Origin: Bacillota bacterium
GTDB lineage: Bacteria > Bacillota_C > Negativicutes > JAEYSJ01
DNA: 16,697 bases
Reading direction: 5' to 3'
Assembly (NCBI GenBank): GCA_023434855.1
Contig: JAEYSJ010000162.1
Location: 1 to 16,697, forward strand
Shown here: positions 1 through 6,211 of the stretch, piece by piece
Position numbering within the stretch: position 1 is the first letter of the stretch
Layout: every line of letters starts with the position of its first letter
Made by a program: the position numbers and the translations under genes
The notes under the pieces: generated by a model
The model's database searches: none
Seen by the model: the letters and a program-made list of their open reading frames with translations, nothing else
What the model was told of the DNA's origin: nothing

Positions 1-38
1 GCTAGAGATGCTGCGAGAACTAATAGACATTTTTTCAT
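1..38 (-). CDS. Start of a divergent, probably secreted protein (partial, N-terminus only)
   Basis: Only the first 12 codons and part of the 13th are in the window, read leftwards from an ATG at 38-36. The peptide begins MKKCLLVLAASLA: a basic start followed by a hydrophobic run, which is how a Sec signal peptide begins. A perfect AGGAGG lies 8 bases upstream of the start (complement of 47-52) and a good promoter lies upstream of that, so the start is well supported. The function cannot be told from so few residues. It reads away from the tail genes and is probably an ordinary chromosomal gene marking the left edge of the tail locus. Confidence 0.7.
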   Translation of the reverse strand, partial: MKKCLLVLAASL

Positions 39-70
39 TATTGGTTCCTCCTAGTAAATGTAATGAACTT

Positions 71-99
71 ATTATAAAATTAGGTAAAAATTGGGTGAA
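71..99 (-). promoter_or_regulatory. Candidate sigma-70-type promoter for the leftward gene
   Basis: On the minus strand a perfect TATAAT -10 box (76-71) sits 17 bases from TTCACC (99-94), which matches four of six positions of the TTGACA -35 consensus. It lies about 20 bases upstream of the AGGAGG of the leftward gene. Spacing and orientation are what a vegetative promoter needs. No transcription data support it. Confidence 0.5.
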
Positions 100-271
100 T
101 CCTGCAACTAAAGTCCTATATTTATTAAAATATTAATAATTTTTAATAAATAAAACTGATTGTATAGGTTATATAATTGGCAGCTTTTTTAAGTCGTGAC
201 CAGCAATACTATAAGGCTGCAACATTTTTTTGACTGCCTCGGAGCATTGAAAAAACTTTTTTTATTTTTAG

Positions 272-328
272 CTGCTAATTAAGTATGAACCTGTACGGAT
301 AAAAAATAGAGGGCAGTACATGCCGTCT
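272..328 (+). repeat. Conserved leader element, copy 1
   Basis: This 57-base stretch closely matches 3123-3180, with about 49 identical positions and one single-base gap. The best conserved parts are CTGCTAATTAAG and GAACCTGTACGGATAAA followed by AATAGAGGGCA. It ends in a hairpin, AGAGGGCA (308-315) pairing with TGCCGTCT (321-328) around a five-base loop, with a single G/G mismatch. The stem would cover GAGGG and the ATG at 320-322, which look like a ribosome binding site and a start. The stem-forming bases are kept while the loop and one stem position differ between copies, which suggests an RNA structure. I do not recognise a known riboswitch family. Confidence 0.65.
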
Positions 329-436
329 ACATATGCTGGATAGTAGTGGCGTTGTTAGACTAAAAGCCTTAGAAAGGTAACTAATTGACGGTACTTTGAC
401 TTTACGCAGTAATGGTATAGGGAAAAATAAAAAAGG

Positions 437-483
437 CTACCAGTGCAGATTGCATAAAGCGGCAAGCGTTTTGGTGGTTTTTT
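437..483 (+). terminator. Weak terminator- or attenuator-like hairpin in the leader
   Basis: CTACCA (437-442) can pair with TGGTGG (472-477) with one wobble pair, followed directly by six T (478-483). The 29-base loop is long but contains a possible small inner stem (TGCA-GAT-TGCA). The stem is short, so chance is a real alternative. It is listed because it lies between leader element copy 1 and the first gene, the same position that a much stronger hairpin has after copy 2. Confidence 0.3.
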
Positions 484-622
484 CTGCATGTATTTATGCT
501 AACGCTGCATACCAAGTCGAATAGCGCTTGTCCTATGGCTAGCTTTGGTGTGAGTCGACATATTTATCGGGTGGTATTAGTGCTTTTTGCATTGATATAA
601 AAATTAAAAGGGGGAGATTTAC

Positions 623-880
623 ATGACAAATATAAATGAAAAAAAAGGGGTAATAATTGACAGCTTTAGTGGGGATTCCGGAGTATTCAAGCAATACCCA
701 AAAGACGTTGTAAGCATTGCCATCGTAAATGACGGTACCAGCGATCTAGTGATTGATCTGGGGTATTGTAAGGTAGCGGTTAAACCGGACGAGGTTTTCG
801 ACGATAATATTGCGCCTCAAAAAAGTTTCGGTATCCAAGCGAACGGACCATTCCGCAGCATCGTAAGGGGTGAGTGCTAA
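623..880 (+). CDS. Small hypothetical protein, first gene of the receptor-binding-like cassette
   Basis: This is an 85-residue protein with no family I recognise. It starts at ATG 623 with a purine-rich AAAAGGGGGAG ribosome binding site 7-8 bases upstream. The sequence alternates short hydrophobic stretches with Asp/Gly/Asn turns (for example VSIAIVNDGTSDLVIDLGYC), as in a small all-beta domain. It has no signal peptide and no membrane segment. Its stop TAA overlaps the ATG of the next gene (TAATG, 878-882), so the two are probably translationally coupled. Given the neighbours, a structural accessory of a tail spike, such as an adaptor or decoration, is plausible but is inference. Confidence 0.75.
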   Translation: MTNINEKKGVIIDSFSGDSGVFKQYPKDVVSIAIVNDGTSDLVIDLGYCKVAVKPDEVFDDNIAPQKSFGIQANGPFRSIVRGEC

Positions 881-1485
881 TGTCTTGGTTTAAACAAAAA
901 GGAAAAGGAAATGGATCAGGGGTAACTGACCATGCTCAATTAACGAATTTGGAATATGATGTATCTGGTCATGTTGGCTTTCAACGACAGGTTTCAGTTT
1001 GGGAAGCCGGGCAGCACTATACGGTAAATGATTTGGTAACTAACAACGGATCATTATATCGTTGCATTAGCAATCATACAGCAGTTTCCTTAACGGTCGA
1101 CTTGGCTAATTGGGAATGTTTATCTTCCTTTAATAATGGTGGACAGGGAATAGTGCAGCGTGTTAGCCAACTTAATGTGACGGCACCTAAAACAGTGGAA
1201 TTGCCCTCGAAGTTGGGTTTGGTACAAGCAAGAATATTTGTACCTGGTCAGGAAAGTACGCAAATTGATTATGATTTTGATAATGCGGATGCCGAAAAGT
1301 TTATCATTGACGGACAAAGCGGTGAACTATCGCCTTATTATATTTGGGATGGTACAATGCGGCCTAAGACGGTGTATCAATCCGTTTTCCCTGTACATCG
1401 GACGATGGAAACCGGAACATATGATGAAAGTGATTGGATTGATTATAGTGTATTTAAAGCCGTGGAAAAAGTAGAGGTGATATAA
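880..1485 (+). CDS. Tail-appendage-like protein with a carbohydrate-binding (ChtBD3/CBM5-12-like) segment
   Basis: The protein has 201 residues when started at ATG 880, which overlaps the previous stop as TAATG and has AAGGGGTG 7 bases upstream. A GTG six bases earlier is less likely. Residues 1-20 are basic and Gly-rich. Residues about 41-80 resemble the small chitin/cellulose-binding fold of ChtBD3/CBM5-12: W41, a Y-x-V-N-D-L-V stretch, then a Y-R-C motif and a closing W78. The rest is beta-rich, Asp/Tyr-rich and unrecognised. Such segments in phage appendages usually bind surface polysaccharide. It sits between the small first protein and the beta-helix spike, so a connector or binding part of the same appendage is the best guess. 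Confidence 0.7.
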   Translation: MSWFKQKGKGNGSGVTDHAQLTNLEYDVSGHVGFQRQVSVWEAGQHYTVNDLVTNNGSLYRCISNHTAVSLTVDLANWECLSSFNNGGQGIVQRVSQLNVTAPKTVELPSKLGLVQARIFVPGQESTQIDYDFDNADAEKFIIDGQSGELSPYYIWDGTMRPKTVYQSVFPVHRTMETGTYDESDWIDYSVFKAVEKVEVI

Positions 1486-2994
1486 ATGGAGACCATTATT
1501 ATTAATAATGAAACCCTCAGTTTTAATAAAATATGGTATGTAGATAATGTTAATGGAAATGACACTACCGGAAATGGAACAGCAAATAATCCCTATGCGA
1601 CGTTTGCAAAAGCATACGGGGTATTAACTGCAGGCGATGCTGTTAAACTAGCCGCAGGAACATATACTTCATCTAAAATAACAGCAAGAAAAGATGTTAC
1701 TGTAATTGGTGAAACTCATTTAACGACACTTAAAGTCGAGTTATACTTAGCCGGCAGAGTCAATTTTACTTGCTACAGATTAATATATACAGCAAACATA
1801 GATCATGATTTTGATACAAATAGAAACTATTGGTTTACAATAAATCTTAATAATTGCGTGGTGCTAAATACTTCTGTTGTTAAATCTGGTTCCTATGGAT
1901 CTTACTTCAATTTAAAACTTACCAACTGTTTTGCAGTAGCAAATCTTAGCGGTATGGGGAATAGTAATATAACTCCATCTGTAGTTGTTAAAAATTCTGC
2001 GACATCATTTCAATATTTTGTATTTTATACCGTAAAGCCAGCACCTTCATATTCATTGGTAAATGCTGCGTACAATACAGCAGATTATAATATTACTTCT
2101 GGCACTTGGCAAAACGCCGGTGATTCAACTATTCTTAATCCAGATGGTAACCGATCTTCGATAGGCGTTTATGGTGGTCCTTATGCATGGGGGAATACCT
2201 CGGGAAATGGGCCTGTAAATAAGCTGTTGTTCTTGACTGCCGAGGGGATTAAAAAATTCACAACAGGTTGGCAGTCTGTAGATGGTGATTGGTCTACACT
2301 TACAGATGCACAGAAAAAAGTAGTGTTTTTGTCGGATGGATTGGATGTTGCTCTACAACCTACAGCAGAAACTCTAGCACAGCTAGGCAAATACAAAATC
2401 TTGCGTTACACGGACAATAGCGTATCTGCTGTGCCAAATCAGAAACTAACGGCTGTTCCACTTGATCGGATATTTATTCCCAAGAGTTTAATCTCTATTT
2501 CAAACCTTACCCACTTCAAAAAGGCTGAATTAATCGGTACACTCAGTGGTCAGGGGGCAATGCACCTATTATTGACTACGGATTTACTCACTTACAAGAC
2601 TTGGGATGGAACAACCTTCCAAAACTGCATTAAACTCAGTTCGGATGGTACAATTAAGCAAAAATGGGTATCCGGCGTATGGGCTGATACGGATTATGCA
2701 GGCCTTGCTGCACATGTTAAAACAGTCGGTATTACAGCGGATGCACTTCCGAGCATACCAATGGCAGCATGGGACAGCATGATTGTTGGTCAAAGTGGGT
2801 ATGGTTTTGCGTACTTGCCTACAATTGAAGCAAGTACGGATGTGTGCACAAACGATAAAATGACTATTACAACTATTAAAGGCGGTAAGTATCGCAAAGC
2901 GGTGCATTCTGCTGAGTATGATGTTGAGTATGAGACACAGGATCATGTGATTTTGAAACAATCTGGCGACTGGGAAATCTTATACATTAACTAA
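1486..2994 (+). CDS. Tail-spike-like protein with right-handed beta-helix N-terminal region
   Basis: The protein has 502 residues, starting at ATG 1486 directly after the previous stop (1483-1485) with GAGGTGAT upstream. Residues about 15-65 (WYVDNVNGNDTTGNG, then NPYATFAKAYGVL and VKLAAGTYT) are the classic entry of pectate-lyase/DUF1565-type right-handed beta-helices found in phage spikes and cell-surface enzymes. The following ~140 residues are Asn/Ser/Tyr-rich strands consistent with helix rungs. Residues about 245-502 look like a separate distal part seen in Firmicute phage appendages (TTDLLTYKTWDGTTF, GQSGYGFAYLPTIE). No catalytic residues can be assigned. The first part is strikingly AT-rich compared with the tail genes, suggesting separate acquisition. 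A receptor-binding or depolymerising spike is likely; attachment to this particular tail is inferred from linkage. Confidence 0.75.
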   Translation: METIIINNETLSFNKIWYVDNVNGNDTTGNGTANNPYATFAKAYGVLTAGDAVKLAAGTYTSSKITARKDVTVIGETHLTTLKVELYLAGRVNFTCYRLIYTANIDHDFDTNRNYWFTINLNNCVVLNTSVVKSGSYGSYFNLKLTNCFAVANLSGMGNSNITPSVVVKNSATSFQYFVFYTVKPAPSYSLVNAAYNTADYNITSGTWQNAGDSTILNPDGNRSSIGVYGGPYAWGNTSGNGPVNKLLFLTAEGIKKFTTGWQSVDGDWSTLTDAQKKVVFLSDGLDVALQPTAETLAQLGKYKILRYTDNSVSAVPNQKLTAVPLDRIFIPKSLISISNLTHFKKAELIGTLSGQGAMHLLLTTDLLTYKTWDGTTFQNCIKLSSDGTIKQKWVSGVWADTDYAGLAAHVKTVGITADALPSIPMAAWDSMIVGQSGYGFAYLPTIEASTDVCTNDKMTITTIKGGKYRKAVHSAEYDVEYETQDHVILKQSGDWEILYIN

Positions 2995-3067
2995 GGGGAA
3001 AGGCTGCTGTAATATCTCGATAAAAGAAGAATAGCCACATGGCGTTTTGTTTAATCGATTAAAAAAC

Positions 3068-3104
3068 GAGCAATAAGTATGTGTCGAGTAAATTTTTATT
3101 GCTC
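3068..3104 (+). terminator. Candidate terminator after the spike cassette
   Basis: GAGCAATAA (3068-3076) pairs perfectly with TTATTGCTC (3096-3104) around a 19-base loop. On the + strand the stem is followed by the pyrimidine-rich TCTATTTT. On the minus strand it is followed almost at once by TTTTTT, so it may work better in that direction. The stem is AT-rich and the loop long, so efficiency on the + strand may be low. Its place, 70 bases after the spike stop and before leader copy 2, fits the end of one transcription unit. Confidence 0.4.
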
Positions 3105-3122
3105 TCTATTTTAAAATTTAAC

Positions 3123-3180
3123 CTGCTAATTAAGAGAGAACCTGTACGGATAAATAATAGAGGGCAATATTATGCCTTCT
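3123..3180 (+). repeat. Conserved leader element, copy 2
   Basis: This is the second copy of the element at 272-328, 58 bases long with one single-base gap relative to copy 1. Here the terminal hairpin is complete: AGAGGGCA (3159-3166) pairs with TGCCTTCT (3173-3180), eight pairs with one G-U, around a six-base loop. The loop sequence differs from copy 1 while both arms are preserved. It stands upstream of the 3327-16257 tail operon, as copy 1 stands upstream of the spike cassette. That makes a shared regulatory role (promoter plus leader RNA, or antiterminator loading site) more likely than a chance duplication. Confidence 0.65.
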
Positions 3181-3276
3181 GGAAAGAGAAAACAAAAAAT
3201 TCTCTTGGATTCGTGCACAGATAAAAGACTGTCGGCGTATGCTGGCGGTCTTTTCTGTTATCGGAAAGCCGGTTGA
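3172..3276 (+). other. Possible leader-peptide ORF overlapping an attenuator hairpin
   Basis: A 34-codon ORF (peptide beginning MPSGKRKQKILL) starts at ATG 3172, seven bases after GAGGG (3160-3164). Copy 1 has the equivalent GAGGG-ATG-CC start but runs only seven codons (MPSTYAG, 320-343). In copy 2 the ORF runs straight through the hairpin at 3223-3254, so translation could influence whether that hairpin forms. Both the ribosome binding site and the start would be buried in the conserved stem. Coding is unproven, and the shared MPS may simply reflect conservation of the RNA stem. Confidence 0.3.
3223..3254 (+). terminator. Strong terminator/attenuator-like hairpin upstream of the tail operon
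   Basis: AAAAGACTGTCGGC (3223-3236) pairs with GCTGGCGGTCTTTT (3241-3254): 14 continuous pairs, three of them G-U, closing a GTAT tetraloop. The A-rich left arm and the T4 at the right edge give the classic form of an intrinsic terminator. It lies after conserved element copy 2 and before the first gene of the tail operon (3327), so it would stop transcription before the tail genes unless bypassed. That is the arrangement of a leader attenuator. Confidence 0.55.
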
Positions 3277-3326
3277 TGAAAGCCGGGCATCCGACCTATG
3301 GGAATCAAATTGCTAAGGAGGTCAGA

Positions 3327-3437
3327 ATGAATAGACAGCAGCAAGCCGGACAAAAAGCAAGGCTATCGGCACAAACAGCTGCGCAGCAAGTGTCCGGAGT
3401 TAAAAAAGCGCTAGCTAATGCGGGGGAAGGCAGATGA
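3327..3437 (+). CDS. Small hypothetical protein (36 aa) at the head of the tail operon
   Basis: The ORF begins at ATG 3327 with AAGGAGG (3315-3321) five bases upstream and ends in TGA 3435-3437, which overlaps the next start as ATGA (3434-3437). The peptide (MNRQQQAGQKARLSAQTAAQ and onward) is rich in Gln, Ala and Lys and looks helical. There is no signal peptide or membrane segment. The strong ribosome binding site and tight coupling to the next gene argue for real translation. No family is recognised. It could be a small assembly factor, a remnant of a larger gene, or a coupling peptide for the next ORF. Confidence 0.6.
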   Translation: MNRQQQAGQKARLSAQTAAQQVSGVKKALANAGEGR

Positions 3438-3934
3438 GCACACCACTAATTTTGCTAAATGAACTTTGCACACTCATTGAACACGCAACCCAGGATATAT
3501 TACTGGAAACAAAAAATGGGGCCTTTCGTGCTCCGGTTATTATTCCAGGTTTTTTTGATGAAGCGGATTCCGGTGAGGGAAAGCCGTCTCTGGCAGAGGA
3601 GATAGAACGTTCTGTACCATATATCATTGTTCGCTTTCTCTCCGGGGAAGAGCAGGCTCAAGCCGGGAGTGCAACCATTAAAATTATTGTCATGACGTAT
3701 GCAAAACAAGGCCAAGGCTGGCGGGATACGATGAATATTCTGGAAAGAATCCGGCAGACGATTTTTCGGTCAAGGCCGCTGGCCAGACACTTTAATTTGC
3801 AAATGCCAGTGAAATATGAAATGCCCGAAGATAAGCCTTGGCCTTATTTTATAGCCTGGATGACTACCCAATGGGAAATCGCCAGGCCTTTATTAACAGA
3901 AATGGAGGAAGGTATGTATGGAGAGTACGAGTAA
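3434..3934 (+). CDS. Neck/tail-completion protein, candidate tail terminator
   Basis: The protein has 166 residues, starting at ATG 3434 with GGGGGAAGG just upstream and a 4-base overlap with the 36-aa gene. It is a soluble alpha/beta protein with an N-terminal helix (PLILLNELCTLIEHATQDIL), a central RSVPYIIVRFLSGEE strand pair and the strand ATIKIIVMTYAKQGQGWRD. The order helix, strands, long helix resembles the small tail terminator/completion proteins of contractile and lambda-type phages, which cap the tube at its head-proximal end. The assignment rests on this pattern plus the position before the sheath gene. A capsid-less tail still needs a cap, which fits. A different neck role remains possible. 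Confidence 0.6.
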   Translation: MSTPLILLNELCTLIEHATQDILLETKNGAFRAPVIIPGFFDEADSGEGKPSLAEEIERSVPYIIVRFLSGEEQAQAGSATIKIIVMTYAKQGQGWRDTMNILERIRQTIFRSRPLARHFNLQMPVKYEMPEDKPWPYFIAWMTTQWEIARPLLTEMEEGMYGEYE

Positions 3935-4217
3935 GCAAAGCAAGCAAAAAGCGCCTGCAAAAGCAGAGCGCTTAATTTATTGCGGGCCTAATCTGCCAGG
4001 AGGCCTATTACAGCGCAATGCGATTTTTAAGGGCGGGATATTCCCGCACTTGCAGGCTGCTATCAGCAAGTGCCCGGAGATCAGGGCACTTTTTGTGAAG
4101 CCGTCAGATTTAAGCCGGGTAAACACTGCACTTGGTCAGCCAGGCTCATTAGAAAACTTGTGCTATCAGGCAGTAGTGAATTTTATTACTAAAGGAGGAC
4201 TTAAGCGTGGTTTATAA
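3918..4217 (+). CDS. Hypothetical protein (99 aa) upstream of the sheath gene
   Basis: The start at ATG 3918 lies nine bases after GGAGG (3904-3908) and overlaps the end of the previous gene by 17 bases. The first ~18 residues are Lys/Ser/Ala-rich and probably disordered. They are followed by LIYCGPNLPGGLLQRNAIFK, a Gly/Pro-rich segment, and a C-terminal helix ending in basic residues. Small proteins with this GPN-PGG-L pattern occur just before the sheath gene in Firmicute P2-like prophages, as far as I recall, but I know of no assigned function. Its end overlaps the sheath GTG by 11 bases, so its translation is probably coupled to that of the sheath. Confidence 0.7.
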   Translation: MESTSKQSKQKAPAKAERLIYCGPNLPGGLLQRNAIFKGGIFPHLQAAISKCPEIRALFVKPSDLSRVNTALGQPGSLENLCYQAVVNFITKGGLKRGL

Positions 4218-5670
4218 ACATGGTGTCTATTCGTCAGAAGTTCCAACATCGATTATTCCACCTGTAAAAACTTCAGCCGGACTGCCGGTGGTATTTGGTA
4301 CTGCTCCGGTACATCTGGCAACCAATCCGGTACCGGCTAATAAGCCGGTTTTATGCTATAGCTATGCAGAGGCAGTAGCTGCTTTCGGCTACTCTGCCGA
4401 CTGGGAGAATTACACCCTTTGCGAATTTATTTACAGCCATTTTTCTTTGTTTAATGTGGCACCGGTCGTACTAATCAATGTACTTGATGCAACAGCGCAC
4501 AAAACAGCAGTTACCGATAAGACGGTGGCCATCGAAGGCGGTACCGCAATCATTAAGGGTGAGCCGGTTATGCTGGATACCCTGGTGGTAAAGCTTGTTT
4601 CAGCAGGACAGCCGTTAGTGAAAGGTACTGATTATGTAGTTGGCTATAATGATGATTTGCATGTAGTTATAACACCTGTACAAGGCGGTGCTGTTCTAAT
4701 TGGGCAAACGTCGCTGGTTATTTCTTATACGAAGCTGAATCCTGACGCAGTCAATAGTGATGACATTGTCGGGGGAATTGATGTCACAACAGGTGAAACG
4801 GAAGGACTGGAGCTTGTATCAAAAATTTATCCGTTATTCCGGCTCGTGCCAGGACAGATTTTGGCACCTGGCTGGTCGGGTGATCCGGTGGTTGCAGCTG
4901 TCATGCATGCGAAAGCCAGAAATATCAATGGTGTTTTCCAGGCAACCGCTGTAGTGGATATTCCCACAACAGGCACAGTGGCTGTTAAGCAATACACGCA
5001 GGCACCGGCCTGGAAAAATGACAATAACTATGTTGATGAGCAGTTGATTGTCTGCTGGCCAAAGGTCTCACTTGGCGGGAAACAGTTCCATTTAAGTACG
5101 CAGCTTGCCGGGATCTGCTGCCAGACGGATGCAGCCTATGATGATATCCCCTATGTATCTCCTTCCAATAAATCGCTGCAGGCGAATGCGGCAGTAACGG
5201 CTGATGGCAAAGAAATCTATCTCGATTTGTCTCAGGCAAACTACCTGAATGGCGAAGGTATCGTAACAGCGCTTAATTTTATCGGCGGCTGGAAAGCATG
5301 GGGCAACCGTACCGGCGCATACCCAGGTATTACTGATATTAAAGATACTTATATTCCGGTCCGGCGGATGTTTAACTGGATCGCCAACACGCTTATTCTC
5401 ACCCATTGGCAGAAAGTAGACGGTCCTATTACCCGTCGCTTTGTTGAAAGCCTGGTCGATAGTGCTAATATCTGGCTGAACGGATTAGCGGCGCGCGAAA
5501 TGATTCTCGGCGGACGGGTAGCGTTTTTGGAAGAGGAAAATCCAACTACCGACCTGCTAAATGGTGTCTTCCGTTTACATTATTATGTGGCTCCACCGGC
5601 GCCTGCAGAAAATATAGAAGAAGTAATTGAGTACGATACTTCGTATTTCAAGTCTTTATTCGGTGAGTAA
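4207..5670 (+). CDS. FI: Contractile tail sheath protein (P2 gpFI family)
   Basis: The 487-residue protein forms the contractile sheath around the tail tube and drives it through the target envelope. The start is GTG 4207 with AAAGGAGG (4191-4198) upstream. Family features include the N-terminal HGVYSSEVPTSIIPPV, the nucleation-type segment FGYSADWENYTLCEFIYSHF, GYNDDLHVVITP, WGNRTGAYP near residue 370, and the C-terminal IPVRRMFNWIANTLILTHWQ helix region with VAFLEEENPTTDLLNG. It is about 90 residues longer than P2 gpFI (396). The excess appears to lie around residues 100-190, a beta-rich segment likely to be an outward-facing inserted domain. The next gene is the tube, as usual for sheath/tube pairs. 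The identification is secure. Confidence 0.95.
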   Translation: MVYKHGVYSSEVPTSIIPPVKTSAGLPVVFGTAPVHLATNPVPANKPVLCYSYAEAVAAFGYSADWENYTLCEFIYSHFSLFNVAPVVLINVLDATAHKTAVTDKTVAIEGGTAIIKGEPVMLDTLVVKLVSAGQPLVKGTDYVVGYNDDLHVVITPVQGGAVLIGQTSLVISYTKLNPDAVNSDDIVGGIDVTTGETEGLELVSKIYPLFRLVPGQILAPGWSGDPVVAAVMHAKARNINGVFQATAVVDIPTTGTVAVKQYTQAPAWKNDNNYVDEQLIVCWPKVSLGGKQFHLSTQLAGICCQTDAAYDDIPYVSPSNKSLQANAAVTADGKEIYLDLSQANYLNGEGIVTALNFIGGWKAWGNRTGAYPGITDIKDTYIPVRRMFNWIANTLILTHWQKVDGPITRRFVESLVDSANIWLNGLAAREMILGGRVAFLEEENPTTDLLNGVFRLHYYVAPPAPAENIEEVIEYDTSYFKSLFGE

Positions 5671-5685
5671 AAGGAGGTAGGAAAC

Positions 5686-6204
5686 GTGAATCAAATTCCA
5701 GAGAAACTAATTAATTTTCGCGTATACGAAAATAGCGTTAATTTTGCCGGTATCGTTGATGCCGAGCTGCCAGAGCTGCAGTCCATGACCGAAACGGTTA
5801 AGGGAGCCGGTATTGCCGGTGAATATGACAGCCCGGTTATCGGGCACTACCAAAGCATGACACTTTCACTGTCCTGGAGGACTCCAACACCTCGATTGTT
5901 GTCACTAGCGGCACCGAAGGTCCACCAGCTGGATTTGCGCGGGGCAATCCAGGTTAATGATGCCGCGAACGGACAGTATAAAGCAGTACCGCTGCGGGTA
6001 ACCGTCAATTGTACTCCCAAAAGTACGAAGCCAGGCAAGCTGGAAGTGGGATCACCAACAGAATCGTCCAACGAATTTGAGGTAACTTACCTGAAAATCT
6101 GGTATGACGGCAAAGAGTATATCGAAATTGATAAACTCAATTTTATTTGCAAAATTGACGGTGTCGATTATTTGGCTGCCGTCCGCCTGGCACTTGGCGG
6201 TTAA
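5686..6204 (+). CDS. FII: Major tail tube protein (P2 gpFII family)
   Basis: The protein polymerises into the rigid tube inside the sheath. It has 172 residues, the same length as P2 FII as I recall it. The start is GTG 5686 with an excellent AAAGGAGGT six bases before it. Characteristic features are the N-terminal MNQIPEKLINFRVYENSVNFAGIVDAELPEL in two parts (start and VDAELPELQSMTETVKGAG), the SPVIGHYQSMTLSLSWRTPT region, and the C-terminal EVTYLKIWYDGKEYIEID. It lies 15 bases after the sheath stop. A terminator-like hairpin follows it, which would fit higher output of sheath and tube than of the minor tail proteins downstream. Confidence 0.95.
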   Translation: MNQIPEKLINFRVYENSVNFAGIVDAELPELQSMTETVKGAGIAGEYDSPVIGHYQSMTLSLSWRTPTPRLLSLAAPKVHQLDLRGAIQVNDAANGQYKAVPLRVTVNCTPKSTKPGKLEVGSPTESSNEFEVTYLKIWYDGKEYIEIDKLNFICKIDGVDYLAAVRLALGG

Positions 6205-6211
6205 ACAAGCG

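Larger units (their letters stand above)
39..622. other. Long non-coding leader between the divergent gene and the first tail-locus gene
   Basis: I see no credible gene in these 584 bases on either strand. The leftmost part carries the promoter and ribosome binding site of the minus-strand gene. The rest is AT-rich and contains copy 1 of the 57-bp conserved element (272-328), a seven-codon mini-ORF beginning inside it (320-343), and a weak hairpin with a T6 tail (437-483). Several TTGAC-like boxes occur (385-390, 396-400), but none has a convincing -10 box at standard spacing, so the promoter of the first tail-locus unit is not assigned. The length suggests that leader RNA control matters here. 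Confidence 0.55.
2995..3326. other. Intergenic regulatory region between spike cassette and tail operon
   Basis: No convincing protein gene is present in these 332 bases. In order it holds a 12-bp palindrome TTAATCGATTAA (3051-3062), an AT-rich hairpin (3068-3104), copy 2 of the conserved element (3123-3180), a 7-bp hairpin AAGAGAA/TTCTCTT (3184-3190 with 3200-3206), a 14-bp terminator-like hairpin (3223-3254), a 9-bp tandem repeat GAAAGCCGG (3264-3272 and 3278-3286), and the AAGGAGG (3315-3321) of the next gene. A 34-codon ORF (3172-3276) starts inside the conserved element and could be a leader peptide. Confidence 0.6.

Noticed and set aside
272..328. Assigning the leader element to a known riboswitch class (TPP, c-di-GMP, SAM, cobalamin, T-box)
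   Set aside because: None of the core motifs of those classes could be found in either copy.
874..882. GTG at 874 as start of the second cassette gene
   Set aside because: ATG 880 fits better: TAATG overlap with the previous stop and good spacing to AAGGGGTG.
2584..2961. 125-codon minus-strand ORF inside the spike gene
   Set aside because: It is Cys/Arg/Ile-rich with an atypical composition and no ribosome binding site; the + strand gene explains the region.
3051..3062. 12-bp palindrome TTAATCGATTAA as a regulatory site
   Set aside because: It is AT-rich, occurs once and has no associated promoter; chance is sufficient.
272..3180. The two leader elements as ends of a transposon or as a CRISPR-like repeat
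   Set aside because: Only two direct copies 2.85 kb apart, no transposase, no terminal inverted repeats, no target duplication and no regular spacers.
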